DNA of 39,256 nucleotides from UBA4658 sp002405485 (GTDB lineage: Bacteria > Planctomycetota > Phycisphaerae > Phycisphaerales > UBA1924), in the NCBI GenBank assembly GCA_036823255.1, contig DAISGC010000028.1, positions 1-39,256 on the forward strand, read 5' to 3'. The position numbers were made by a program, and so were the translations under genes. The number at the start of each line of letters is the position of its first letter. Within the stretch, counting starts at the first letter, position 1. The notes beneath the pieces were generated by a model. It was not told the origin of the DNA. It saw only the letters and a program-made list of their open reading frames with translations, and searched no databases. Shown here piece by piece: positions 7,872 to 16,388 of this stretch.

Positions 7872-10800
7872 ATGAAGACGTCGACGAGTGTTGCGTGGGT
7901 GACGATCGCACTGTGTGTTGCGGCACGGTCCGCTGCGGGTTTGCCCGGTCCAGACTGGGCAGGGAACGCACGTCCAGCGGGGACGACCCGTGCCGATGAT
8001 GCCGCAGCGCCGCCCACCGGCGAGGTCGCGCCCGCACCAAACAGCGTGCCCAAGGGGTACTACCGCCAGCCGGCGATCTTCGGCGACACCATTGTGTTTG
8101 TGGCCGAGGGCGACCTTTGGGAGGCTCCGACCTCGGGCGGCGTGGCGACGAGGCTGACGTCGCATCCGGGAGATGAGCAGCGGCCGAGCATCTCTCCGGA
8201 CGGCTCCATGGTCGCCTTCACCGGTCAGTATGAAGGACCCACGGAGGTGTACGTGATGCCGCTGCATGGGGGCCTTCCGACGCGGCTGACGTTCGACGCC
8301 TCGCGTGCCAGCGTTGTGGGATGGACACCCGACGGCCGCGTGATGGCAACGACTGAGAAGCACTCCACGCTGCCAAACACCCAGCTCATCCTGATCGATC
8401 CCGGCACTCGAGCGAGGGAGCTGGTCGAACTGGCGCAGGTCTCGGACGCGGCGTTCGAACCCGGAGCACGCTCGACCGACGAGTCTCGGCTCATGTTCGT
8501 GCGGATTCCCTTCAACGGGAGCTTCACGAAGCGCTACAAGGGCGGGACGATCCAGCAGGTCTGGACATTCAAGAAGGGCGATCCCGAGGCCGTGAATCTC
8601 ACGGGCGACTTTACCGGGACCAGCCGCCGGCCCATGTGGGGCGTCGGCGAGGGCGGTGCGCCGCGCGTCTACTTCGTGAGCGACCGCGACGGGACGATGA
8701 ACGTCTGGTCGATGCTTCCGGACGGGGGCGATCTGAAGCAGCACACCCGGCACGCCGGATTCGACGTGATGGACGCGGCCATCGATCCCTCCACGCGCGG
8801 CGTGATCGCGTATCAGCGGCAGGCCGACATCTGGACGCTCGACCTCGCCAGCGGAAAGACCGCGCCCGTGGACATCACGCTCAACACCGATCTCGACCAG
8901 ATGCGTGAGCGGTGGATCGACAAGCCGATGGACTGGCTCACGAGCGCCAGGATCTCTCCCGACGGCGAGCACATCGCTCTTGCCGCACGTGGACGAGTGT
9001 TCGTCGCTCCCGCCCGTCAGGGACGGCTCGTCGACGTCATGCCCGACGATGGCGTGCGATACCGCAACGCCCGGTTCCATCCGGGCACGGAGGAAGGACA
9101 GCCCGAGCGGCTCATCGCGCTCTCGGACAAAACCGGCGAGATCGAGGTCTGGTCGCTGCCCGCCAGCGGCGTCGGCGAGACCAAGCCCCTCACCGCCGGG
9201 GCCCGCGTGCTGCGATGGGACGCGGTCGCATCGCCCGATGGCCGATACGTCGCGCACTGGAACAAGGACCAGGAGCTGTACGTTCTGGACACGACGACCG
9301 GAACCGATACCCGCATCGACGCATCTCAGATCGACGACTTCAGCGAGATCAGTTGGAGCCCCGACTCGCGATGGCTGGCCTATGTCACCCAGGCTGACAA
9401 CATGTTCCGCGTCATCCGTCTTTGGTCGACCGAGACGGGAAAGTGGACGCAGGCGACCACCGATCGGTATGAGTCGTACTCCCCGGCGTGGAGCGCCGAT
9501 GGGAAGTGGCTGTTCTTCCTGAGCGATCGCACGTTCCGCTCGGTGGTGTCGAGCCCCTGGGGGCCGAATCAGCCGGATCCGTTCATCGATGAGTCGACGA
9601 AGATCTACGCCCTGGGATTGAAGGCCGGTCAGCGATGGCCCTTCCTGCCGAGCGACGAGGTGCACGCCGCGAAGGAGCACGCCGAGAAGAAGGCAAGGTC
9701 GAAAGAGGCCGAAGCCCGGAAGACCGACGATTCCAAGCCCATAGAGGCGGGGAAGGCGGACGGATCGCCGGAGAAGAAGCCGGAGTCCGCCGCGGGGGAC
9801 AAGAAGAAGGTCAAGGTGGAGATCGAGCTCGAAGGGCTCCAGACCCGTCTGTTCGAGACGCCAGTGAAGCCAGGGAACTACTCAAGTCTGAGCGCGATGG
9901 AGAAGGGACTGCTGTGGATGTCGACGCCCTCCGGGTTTGAACGCAAGAGCGACCTGCAGGCGATCGAGATCAAGAACGATGGCGCCGAGGTCAAGACTGT
10001 GCTCGCCGACATCGCCTCGTACGAGCTGTCACTGGATCGCAAGAAGGTGCTTGTCCGCAAGAAGGACACGCTGTACGTCATCGACTCGACGACCGGACCG
10101 GCGGCGGACCTGGACAAGAAGGCCGTGAACCTGGCCGGCTGGTCGTTGTCCTTCACCCCGCGACGCCAGTGGCGGGCGATGTTCATCGAATCCTGGCGGC
10201 TCATGCGCGATTACTTCTACGACCCGAACATGCACGGCGTCGACTGGCGGGCCATGCTCGACAAGTACCTGCCGCTGGTCGATCGCGTCACCACCCGGGC
10301 CGAGCTCAACGATGTCATCTCCCAGATGGTCGGCGAACTCTCGGCCCTGCACCACTTCGTCAGAGGCGGTGATCTGCGTCAAGGGACCGATCGCGTCCAG
10401 GTCGCCGCACTCGGCGGTGCGCTCGTGCGGGACGAGGCCGGCGGAGGCTGGCGCGTCGAACGCATCTATCAGTGTGAACCCGACGATCCGTCCCGCGTCA
10501 GCCCGCTCGCCAAGCCGGAAGTCGCCATCAACGTCGGCGATGTCATCACCATGATCGACGGCACGCCCACGCTTCAGGTCAGCGATTACGCCATGCTCCT
10601 GCGGCAGAAGGCCGGACGCCAGGTCCTTCTCCGCGTCAGGCCGGCACTCGCCGGCGGGGGTTTCGGCGAGCCCAGAGACGCGATCATCGTCCCCATCTCC
10701 CAGGAGTCTGAGAGCGATCTGCGATACACCGATTGGCAGCACTCCCGTCGCCTCCTCGTCGAGGAGTGGGGCGAGGGCAAGATTGGCTACGTCCACTTCC

Positions 10801-11393
10801 GCGCCATGGGCGGCGAGGACTTTGCAAGCTGGATCAGAAACTTCTACCCCGTCTTCAACCGCGAAGGGCTCATCCTCGACGTCCGCCACAATCGCGGCGG
10901 GAACATCGACTCCTGGCTCCTCTCCAAACTCATGCGGAAGGCCTGGTTCTACTGGTCCCCTCGCGTCGGTAACCCCCCGCAGTGGAACATGCAGTACGCC
11001 TTCCGCGGTCACATGGTCTGCCTCTGCAATGAGCGGACGGCCAGCGACGGCGAGGCCTTCGCCGAGGGTTTCCGCAGACTTGGGCTCGGCAAGGTCATCG
11101 GCACCCGGACCTGGGGAGGCGAAATCTGGCTCAGCGCGTCCAACGCCCTCGTCGATCGAGGCATCGCCACCGCCGGCGAGACCGGCGTCTACGGCCCCGA
11201 AGGCGAGTGGCTCATCGAGGGCCACGGCGTCGATCCGGATATTGTCGTCGATAATCCGCCCCACGCCACCTTCAAAGGTGAGGATGCTCAGCTCAAGGCC
11301 GCGGTGGAACATCTCAAGAAGCTCATTCAGGAGAAGCCCGTGCCACCAGTCCAGGCCCCGGCAAAGCCCGACAAGAGCTTCACGCCAAAGTAG
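7872..11393 (+). CDS. Tricorn-like protease (TolB/WD propellers, PDZ, S41 serine peptidase), secreted
   Basis: The product is 1173 aa. A signal peptide (about 1-23) is followed by a low-complexity stretch, then PD40/TolB-type beta-propeller repeats up to about residue 620 (for example RPSISPDGSMVAFTG, ISWSPDSRWLAYVT, SPAWSADGKWLFFLSD). A Lys/Glu/Ala-rich insert occupies about 597-655. The C-terminal half holds the tricorn core, a PDZ domain (about 850-960) and the S41 peptidase domain. Ser1058 in TASDGE matches the tricorn nucleophile, and His827 in GELSALHH matches the catalytic histidine. Tricorn proteases trim peptides; the signal peptide points to a periplasmic role here. Length is normal for bacterial tricorn homologues. 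The gene is monocistronic and divergent from otsA. Confidence 0.9.
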   Translation: MKTSTSVAWVTIALCVAARSAAGLPGPDWAGNARPAGTTRADDAAAPPTGEVAPAPNSVPKGYYRQPAIFGDTIVFVAEGDLWEAPTSGGVATRLTSHPGDEQRPSISPDGSMVAFTGQYEGPTEVYVMPLHGGLPTRLTFDASRASVVGWTPDGRVMATTEKHSTLPNTQLILIDPGTRARELVELAQVSDAAFEPGARSTDESRLMFVRIPFNGSFTKRYKGGTIQQVWTFKKGDPEAVNLTGDFTGTSRRPMWGVGEGGAPRVYFVSDRDGTMNVWSMLPDGGDLKQHTRHAGFDVMDAAIDPSTRGVIAYQRQADIWTLDLASGKTAPVDITLNTDLDQMRERWIDKPMDWLTSARISPDGEHIALAARGRVFVAPARQGRLVDVMPDDGVRYRNARFHPGTEEGQPERLIALSDKTGEIEVWSLPASGVGETKPLTAGARVLRWDAVASPDGRYVAHWNKDQELYVLDTTTGTDTRIDASQIDDFSEISWSPDSRWLAYVTQADNMFRVIRLWSTETGKWTQATTDRYESYSPAWSADGKWLFFLSDRTFRSVVSSPWGPNQPDPFIDESTKIYALGLKAGQRWPFLPSDEVHAAKEHAEKKARSKEAEARKTDDSKPIEAGKADGSPEKKPESAAGDKKKVKVEIELEGLQTRLFETPVKPGNYSSLSAMEKGLLWMSTPSGFERKSDLQAIEIKNDGAEVKTVLADIASYELSLDRKKVLVRKKDTLYVIDSTTGPAADLDKKAVNLAGWSLSFTPRRQWRAMFIESWRLMRDYFYDPNMHGVDWRAMLDKYLPLVDRVTTRAELNDVISQMVGELSALHHFVRGGDLRQGTDRVQVAALGGALVRDEAGGGWRVERIYQCEPDDPSRVSPLAKPEVAINVGDVITMIDGTPTLQVSDYAMLLRQKAGRQVLLRVRPALAGGGFGEPRDAIIVPISQESESDLRYTDWQHSRRLLVEEWGEGKIGYVHFRAMGGEDFASWIRNFYPVFNREGLILDVRHNRGGNIDSWLLSKLMRKAWFYWSPRVGNPPQWNMQYAFRGHMVCLCNERTASDGEAFAEGFRRLGLGKVIGTRTWGGEIWLSASNALVDRGIATAGETGVYGPEGEWLIEGHGVDPDIVVDNPPHATFKGEDAQLKAAVEHLKKLIQEKPVPPVQAPAKPDKSFTPK

Positions 11394-11562
11394 AGCGTTC
11401 TGTCGGTTTTGGGAACGGGTGGACGGTCGATGCCATCAGATCGGCCTGTGCAGGCGAGGGCTGACCCACTTGTGGTCCGAGAGTCCTGAAGTGATGCAAT
11501 TCCGATCGGTGTGAGTATCTTCAGGAGCGGAACATGCACCTGTGAGCATGCTCGCCTCCCAT

Positions 11563-11581
11563 CTCGATGATCGTCATCGAG
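11563..11581. other. Perfect 8-bp hairpin upstream of the NNTS-repeat gene
   Basis: CTCGATGA and TCATCGAG pair perfectly around a 3-base loop, about 50 bases before the ATG at 11634. It could be an operator dyad, part of the 5' leader, or a terminator for the upstream tricorn-like gene, although no T-run follows. Confidence 0.35.
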
Positions 11582-11633
11582 CGGGGGGCATGAATCCGGA
11601 GCCGCAAGTCGGCTTTGTACTGGAGAAGAACCG

Positions 11634-12272
11634 ATGAACGCCAAGATTGCGATCGCCAGCATGTTGATGGTTGTGGCCGGTGCGTCGATGCCCGTGCTTG
11701 CCGCGGCGAGCGGCACGGCGCAGCCGGGTTCCCGCGCCTGGCAGCGTGCGCAACTGCGCATGAACCAGGGCATCACGAACATGCGTCTGACGGCTCAGGA
11801 CGCCGATCGACGCATGAAGGCGGCCGTTGAGATCTGCGATGACGCGTTCGACGCGACCGATACCGACGATGACATCGCCGAGGTCGCCGAGGTCGCGATC
11901 CGCGAGATCGAAGACGATGAGCGCGAGGCCATCGCCAAGGCCGAGCGGATCGCTCAGCGGACCAAGCGAGACCTGCAGCGGCTGGGTGCCCCGGCACGCA
12001 TGCTCAAGCGCGTCGATGACGCCGAGGACCGCTGGACGAAGATGATCGACCGCTCGGGCGATCGAGCCATCGATCGAGTCGTTCGTGGTGCGACCGAGCA
12101 GGCAAACAGCAACCAGTCCAACAACACCTCCAACAACACCTCCAACAACACGTCCAACAACACCAGCAACAACACGTCGAACAACACGTCCAACAACACC
12201 AGCAACAACACGTCGAACAACACGAGTACCAACTCGTCCAGCAACGACGGCGACTCAGACGACAACGACTGA
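11634..12272 (+). CDS. Secreted protein with charged helical domain and C-terminal NNTS tandem repeats
   Basis: The 212-aa product is not recognised. A signal peptide covers about residues 1-24. Residues about 30-155 are rich in Asp, Glu, Arg, Lys and Ala and should form long amphipathic helices, with no Cys apart from one in EICDD. Residues about 162-197 consist of nine NNTS units, followed by a Ser/Asn/Asp-rich tail ending in DDND. GGAGAA lies about 6 bases before the ATG, which fixes the start. No neighbour suggests a function; strong hairpins lie on both sides, so it is probably transcribed alone. The NNTS tail may be an extended surface linker or a glycosylated region, which is inference only. 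Confidence 0.75.
   Translation: MNAKIAIASMLMVVAGASMPVLAAASGTAQPGSRAWQRAQLRMNQGITNMRLTAQDADRRMKAAVEICDDAFDATDTDDDIAEVAEVAIREIEDDEREAIAKAERIAQRTKRDLQRLGAPARMLKRVDDAEDRWTKMIDRSGDRAIDRVVRGATEQANSNQSNNTSNNTSNNTSNNTSNNTSNNTSNNTSNNTSNNTSTNSSSNDGDSDDND
12117..12224 (+). repeat. Nine 12-bp tandem repeats encoding NNTS
   Basis: Nine in-frame units of the form (TCC/AGC/TCG)AACAACAC(C/G) encode Ser-Asn-Asn-Thr. Units 4-6 and 7-9 are identical, showing a 36-bp duplication. Serine is encoded by both TCN and AGC codons, so the peptide has been kept while the DNA diverged. Confidence 0.9.
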
Positions 12273-12307
12273 GTTCCAGCGATCCAGACACGATCGATGC
12301 TCAATGT

Positions 12308-12339
12308 CCGCGGCGGCCGGAGGATCCCGGCTGCCGCGG
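12308..12339 (+). terminator. Strong GC hairpin after the NNTS-repeat gene
   Basis: Two 13-base arms (CCGCGGCGGCCGG and CCGGCTGCCGCGG, one G-T pair) flank a 6-base loop in the spacer between the NNTS gene and lysS. The stem is very stable but is followed only by CTGTGCTTTGCTTC rather than a clean T-run, so it is a probable but not certain terminator. Confidence 0.45.
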
Positions 12340-12346
12340 CTGTGCT

Positions 12347-12376
12347 TTGCTTCGACGCAGAGTCGCGGACTACTCT
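12347..12376 (+). promoter_or_regulatory. Candidate lysS promoter, near-leaderless
   Basis: TTGCTT (12347-12352) and TACTCT (12371-12376) are 18 bases apart. Transcription would begin about 7 bases after the -10 box, at or just before the ATG at 12385. No Shine-Dalgarno sequence precedes the ATG. Confidence 0.4.
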
Positions 12377-12384
12377 TTCCCCCT

Positions 12385-14244
12385 ATGCACTGGACCGACG
12401 AAGTTCTGCAGCAGCTCGCGAGTTTTCCCATGCCGCCCGCAGGGGCGTTTGGCGGCGGCGGCGTGCACGTCATCAACGACTCCAAGACCCCAAGCGGCAG
12501 GGCCCACGTCGGCGCGCTCCGCGGCGTGCTCATCCACGACGCCATGTTCCGCGTGCTCAAAGCCAAGGGCATCAGCGTCAAGTACCGTTTCGGCTGTGAC
12601 GACTACGACCCCGTCGACGAGCTCCCCTTCGGCATGAAGGAGCACTTCCAGCAGTATCTGGGCCAGCCGCTCTGCAACACGCCCGCGCCGCCCGGCTCCA
12701 CGGCCACAGACATGGCCGATCACTTCATCAAGGACTTCTGGTCGGTCTTCAGCGATCTCGGTGTGGATGGGGAGGGGGGGTGCGAGTTCTATCGCATGCG
12801 CGATGTCTATCGCTCCGGAACCTTCAACGAGGCGATCGACCGCATCCTCTCCCACGCGCCGGTCGTCCGCGAGATCTACAAGAAGGTCAGCAACAGCGAT
12901 CGCCCCGCCGGTTGGTTGCCGTTCCAGACCATCTGCGAACAGTGCGGACGCGTCGGCACCACCGAGTGCACCAACTACGACGGCAAGACCGTGGAGTACG
13001 TCTGTCGACCCGATCTCGTCACCTGGGCCAAGGGCTGCGGCCACCGCGGCAAGATGTCTCCCTTTGACGGCAAGGGTAAGCTGCCCTGGAAGCTGGAGTG
13101 GGTCGCCAAGTGGGCGACGTTCCCCGTCACCATCGAGGGCGCGGGAGAGGACCACAACACCAAGGGCGGATCGCGCGATGTCGCCGCACACTGCCTGAAG
13201 GCGATCTATCCGGGGCGCGAGGCCCCGCAGAACATCCCCTACGGCTTCATCCTCATCGGCGGGAAGAAGATGTCGTCCAGCAAGGGCCTGGGCGTCAGTG
13301 CGCGCGAGATGGCCGACTTTCTGCCGCCCGAGATTCTGCGGTATCTGATGATCCGCACCAAGCCCAAGAGCCAGGCGAACTTCGAGCCGACCGAAGAGGC
13401 CCTCGTCAAGCTCTTCAACGAGTTTGATCGCGGGCATGCCAAGACGTTCAGCGATCCGAAGTATCCGGAGTACGAGAAGACCAACTACTTCCTGAGCGAG
13501 GCCCACGCCGAGGGCGCGTTCTTTGACTGCGAGTTCCAGCTTGTGCTCGCGCTCGTGCAGATGCCGCACCTGGACATCGTCCAGGAGTTCGAGCGGATCA
13601 AGGGCTCGCCGCTCTCGCAGGTCGAGAAGCAGCACCTGGCCAAGCGCGTGCACGCGGCGAAGCACTTCATCGAGAACCTCGCCAGCCCCGAGGAGCGGCT
13701 GACGCTGCAGAAGACTCCGCCCGCGGCCGCCGCGGAGCTGTCGCCCGTGCAGCGCGGCTTCCTGCGTCTGCTCGCCCAAGGGCTCAAGACCTGTGCGTGG
13801 AACGCCGACGCGCTGCAGGCATGCGTATTCGACACCGCTCGCATGACGCCGATCGATCAGCCAAACGCGTTCCTGGCGTTCTATCGCGTGCTGTTGAACA
13901 ACACCAAGGGCCCGAAGGCGGGCAACTTCCTGGCGTTCCTGAAGCGCGATGAACTGGTCGCGCTCTTCGAGGCCGTGCCGTGGTCGGCGGGCGATGACGA
14001 GGCGATGCTCCGCGCCACCTGCGTGAGCATCGAGGATGTCCGCAAGTTCGCCCAGGACGGCAAGGTCAAGGCCATCCACGCCACCAGCAGCGTGAAGCTG
14101 TTCGGCGGCACGGCATTTATCGAGTCTCGAATCATGACCGAGGACGACAAGCAGCACGTCCGCCGCGTGCTGGTACAGCCGGGTGAAGACCCGACCGTCG
14201 TGCTCAAGAATGTGCGTGGGGTGCTGCCGGTGCAGGTGGCTTGA
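12385..14244 (+). CDS. lysS: Lysyl-tRNA synthetase, class I
   Basis: The 619-aa product charges tRNA-Lys with lysine, using the class I (Rossmann) fold rather than the class II enzyme of most bacteria. The HIGH-like motif is H41-V-G-A44 in SGRAHVGALRG and the KMSKS loop is K295-M-S-S-S299. Between them are cysteine pairs (ICEQC and nearby Cys residues) of the family zinc site and the IEGAGEDHNTKGGSRD segment. Class I LysRS is typical of archaea and occurs in scattered bacteria such as spirochaetes and alphaproteobacteria. The ATG at 12385 gives the expected N-terminus; the same frame is open further upstream but that part overlaps the preceding gene and its terminator. The 3' end overlaps the convergent membrane-protein gene by 41 bases. 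Confidence 0.93.
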   Translation: MHWTDEVLQQLASFPMPPAGAFGGGGVHVINDSKTPSGRAHVGALRGVLIHDAMFRVLKAKGISVKYRFGCDDYDPVDELPFGMKEHFQQYLGQPLCNTPAPPGSTATDMADHFIKDFWSVFSDLGVDGEGGCEFYRMRDVYRSGTFNEAIDRILSHAPVVREIYKKVSNSDRPAGWLPFQTICEQCGRVGTTECTNYDGKTVEYVCRPDLVTWAKGCGHRGKMSPFDGKGKLPWKLEWVAKWATFPVTIEGAGEDHNTKGGSRDVAAHCLKAIYPGREAPQNIPYGFILIGGKKMSSSKGLGVSAREMADFLPPEILRYLMIRTKPKSQANFEPTEEALVKLFNEFDRGHAKTFSDPKYPEYEKTNYFLSEAHAEGAFFDCEFQLVLALVQMPHLDIVQEFERIKGSPLSQVEKQHLAKRVHAAKHFIENLASPEERLTLQKTPPAAAAELSPVQRGFLRLLAQGLKTCAWNADALQACVFDTARMTPIDQPNAFLAFYRVLLNNTKGPKAGNFLAFLKRDELVALFEAVPWSAGDDEAMLRATCVSIEDVRKFAQDGKVKAIHATSSVKLFGGTAFIESRIMTEDDKQHVRRVLVQPGEDPTVVLKNVRGVLPVQVA

Positions 14245-15217
14245 GGCCCGCTGCGAGGCTGCCCCCATGTGCGCCAAGCAGACGGCGTCGCCTGCGCACG
14301 ATGAACCGCAGCGCGAGCGCGAACAGCGTGAGGAGCGAGAGTGCGACGAGCAGCGACCACGAAGCAAAGCTCGACAGTCCGGGAAGCAGCACCGGCGAAG
14401 CCGGTTCCATGCTGGAGAAGTCGTTCTGGACGGTGAATGGCTGGAGGGTCGGATCTCCCTGCCGCATCGACCAGTTGTGCATGTCCGATCGACCGCTGCG
14501 GATCACTCTGGAGAGCTCGTCGGCCGCCGTGTCGAGCTCTTGGTCCACAGCGCTGACGCCGCTCGCGCGAAGGAAGGACTTTACGGTCGTCGCATCGAGT
14601 TGTCCGCCGCTTGTAGCCGCTGCCGCGCTCGTCGGACTGATCGCATAGGTCTGGTCGGCAAGGTTGAGCCGGATGTGCGGGCTGCCATGCGCGATCGCCT
14701 TCTGCGCGTTGATCCACGTCGGACCGGCTTGCGTGGGAGGCACGATTTCGAGTGCGAGTATCGACTCTCCGGTTCGGATCTTCCCATTCGGTCCGATCTC
14801 AGCTTCGACCGTCACGTATGCGAAGTAGTTTGCCTGCGGGTTGCTTCTCGTGACCGGCACGAGCGTGGCCGAGCCGCGGCGGTACTCATACCCAAGCTGA
14901 TCAAACGTGGCGAGGCCGATGCCCCACGCGACCAGCCCGCTCACGAGTGTCAGGACTGCCAGAGCGCACGCCGCCAGCGCAACACTCCCCCGGTACCGCA
15001 GCGCGATCCGCGGCGTCTCAACCCCCACATCCGTCACCGCCGACCCGCACTCCGGGCAGATCGACCAGCCCGTGAACGAATACCCGCACTGCCCGCAGCA
15101 CGGACCCTTGGCCACCCGCCGCGGCAGCGTGCACGACCGCACCAGTATCACCACGAGCGCAGTCGTGAACACCACGAGAAAGAGCAGGAACAGGATGGGA
15201 AGCCACATGGTCGTCAT
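14204..15217 (-). CDS. Zinc-ribbon membrane protein of unknown function
   Basis: The product is 337 aa. A first transmembrane segment (about 6-27) is followed by a zinc ribbon with Cys41, Cys44, Cys54 and Cys57 (CGQCGYSF ... CPECGS). A second segment lies at about 80-103, a soluble domain of about 180 residues follows, then a third segment at about 285-307 and a basic Ala/Pro-rich tail. Similar CxxCGY-CPECG ribbons beside membrane helices are common in planctomycetes, and I know no function for them. The last 41 bases overlap the end of lysS on the other strand. The palindromic repeat at 15309 lies upstream, between this gene and the MBL gene. Confidence 0.75.
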   Translation of the reverse strand: MTTMWLPILFLLFLVVFTTALVVILVRSCTLPRRVAKGPCCGQCGYSFTGWSICPECGSAVTDVGVETPRIALRYRGSVALAACALAVLTLVSGLVAWGIGLATFDQLGYEYRRGSATLVPVTRSNPQANYFAYVTVEAEIGPNGKIRTGESILALEIVPPTQAGPTWINAQKAIAHGSPHIRLNLADQTYAISPTSAAAATSGGQLDATTVKSFLRASGVSAVDQELDTAADELSRVIRSGRSDMHNWSMRQGDPTLQPFTVQNDFSSMEPASPVLLPGLSSFASWSLLVALSLLTLFALALRFIVRRRRRLLGAHGGSLAAGLKPPAPAAPHAHS

Positions 15218-15308
15218 GGCCTGAGCGTACCGAGACTGGGACGGGGCGGATGCTTCTTGGGAACTGCATCAGTCCACTTCCACGAGCAGTCGGATGCGCG
15301 GGTCGCAC

Positions 15309-15377
15309 GGTGGCACAGGCGTCCCGCCTGTGTGCCTTGGATCTGAACCGGATCACAGGCCAGAGGCCTGTGCCACC
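15309..15377. repeat. Palindromic dispersed repeat, copy A
   Basis: The outer arms GGTGGCACAGGC (15309-15320) and GCCTGTGCCACC (15366-15377) are perfect inverted repeats. Inside are two smaller hairpins: CACAGGCG-TCC-CGCCTGTG (15314-15332) and CACAGGCC-AGA-GGCCTGTG (15354-15372). It sits in the spacer between the MBL gene and the zinc-ribbon gene. In one frame it reads RRDACAT, a peptide I know from spurious ORFs in planctomycete and verrucomicrobial genomes, which suggests a widespread repeat family. Confidence 0.85.
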
Positions 15378-15400
15378 AGATCAATACCAATCAAGAACAC

Positions 15401-16357
15401 TCACGTTCCGGCGCTCCACAGCGTCGCCGTCTGCGCAATCCGCGTCGACACCCGCGGCGGCGTCGTCGGCATCGCCACACGCTGCGACGCCGTTGGCGAG
15501 ATCACGACCCACCGGCTCGGCTCAAACTGCCGCGTGATCGTCACCGCGTAGTCGCTGCCCGCGTGCATCTCCGCCACAAGCGCGGGGTCGTTGCACTCTC
15601 GGCTCAGGTGCAAGAGCACCACATGCTCCCGCGGCTGGATCGCCTCGATCGCCTCCCGAGCTTCCTGATTCGACAGATGCCCACGCCCGCCCATGATGCG
15701 GCGTTTGAGCTGCAGCGGGCGTGATGAGTTCATCTGCATCACCGGGCAGTAGTTGCTCTCGATCGCCAGCACATCCACCGGCGTCGCCGCGCTCGACGAG
15801 CTACCGCGCGAGTGGCCGCGCATGTGCTCGACAAGGTCCTGCGTCACGTGCCCGAGATCGGTCGCAAAACCGAGCGACCCGCCCGACAGCCCCGGCATGT
15901 CAACCCGAAAGCTGGTCACGCCCGAGTCATCGTGCGTCATGCTGATCGGATGCACGCTCACGCCCGGATCGATCTCGAACGACTGATGGTCATCAAACGC
16001 CTGGATCCGCTCGCGATCCTGAAAGCCCCATGCCGACAGCGCGGCCCGGTGCCTCGCGTGCAAGCGGATCCGCGCGTGCCGCGGCAGGGCTCGCACCCAG
16101 CTCGGCTGAAAGTGATCATGATCCAGATGCGTCACCAGGCACTCATCCAACTGGTGCGGCTGATACCCAAGATCGGCGATCAACTTGAACGTCCGCCGCG
16201 GCGAGAGCCCGAGATCGATGAGCACCAGCCGACGCACGCTCCCACGCTTCAGCACCAGCAACGTGCAGTTGCCCGACGACCCGCTCGCCAGCACGCACAT
16301 CGCCGCGCCATGCTCGACAGAGCCCAGCGGATCGGTCGGCGGTCTGGTCAGTGTCAC
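15401..16357 (-). CDS. MBL-fold metallohydrolase, YycJ-like
   Basis: The 318-aa product has the metallo-beta-lactamase fold. CVLASGSSGNC near the N-terminus, the metal motif THLDHDHF, IESNY(C)PVMQM, GGRGHLSN and VVLLHLSRECNDP match the YycJ/WalJ subfamily, some of which act as 5'-3' exonucleases on DNA. The usual HxHxDH is HLDHDH here: the second histidine is replaced by Asp with a His next to it. The annotated start is GTG at 16357; YycJ proteins usually begin close to the CVLASGSSGN strand, so an internal ATG at residue 20 is possible. Palindromic repeats flank the gene on both sides, so it is probably transcribed alone. Confidence 0.8.
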   Translation of the reverse strand: MTLTRPPTDPLGSVEHGAAMCVLASGSSGNCTLLVLKRGSVRRLVLIDLGLSPRRTFKLIADLGYQPHQLDECLVTHLDHDHFQPSWVRALPRHARIRLHARHRAALSAWGFQDRERIQAFDDHQSFEIDPGVSVHPISMTHDDSGVTSFRVDMPGLSGGSLGFATDLGHVTQDLVEHMRGHSRGSSSSAATPVDVLAIESNYCPVMQMNSSRPLQLKRRIMGGRGHLSNQEAREAIEAIQPREHVVLLHLSRECNDPALVAEMHAGSDYAVTITRQFEPSRWVVISPTASQRVAMPTTPPRVSTRIAQTATLWSAGT

Positions 16358-16388
16358 GGCGATCGGACGGTCCTTTGTGTTGCCCTGA

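Noticed and set aside
12117..12224. Tandem 12-bp repeats as a possible CRISPR array
   Set aside because: The units are contiguous, without spacers, and stay in frame within a coding sequence.
12370..14367. Long minus-strand open frame opposite lysS
   Set aside because: The plus strand encodes an unmistakable class I LysRS with HIGH and KMSSS motifs; the minus frame has low-complexity content with no family motif.
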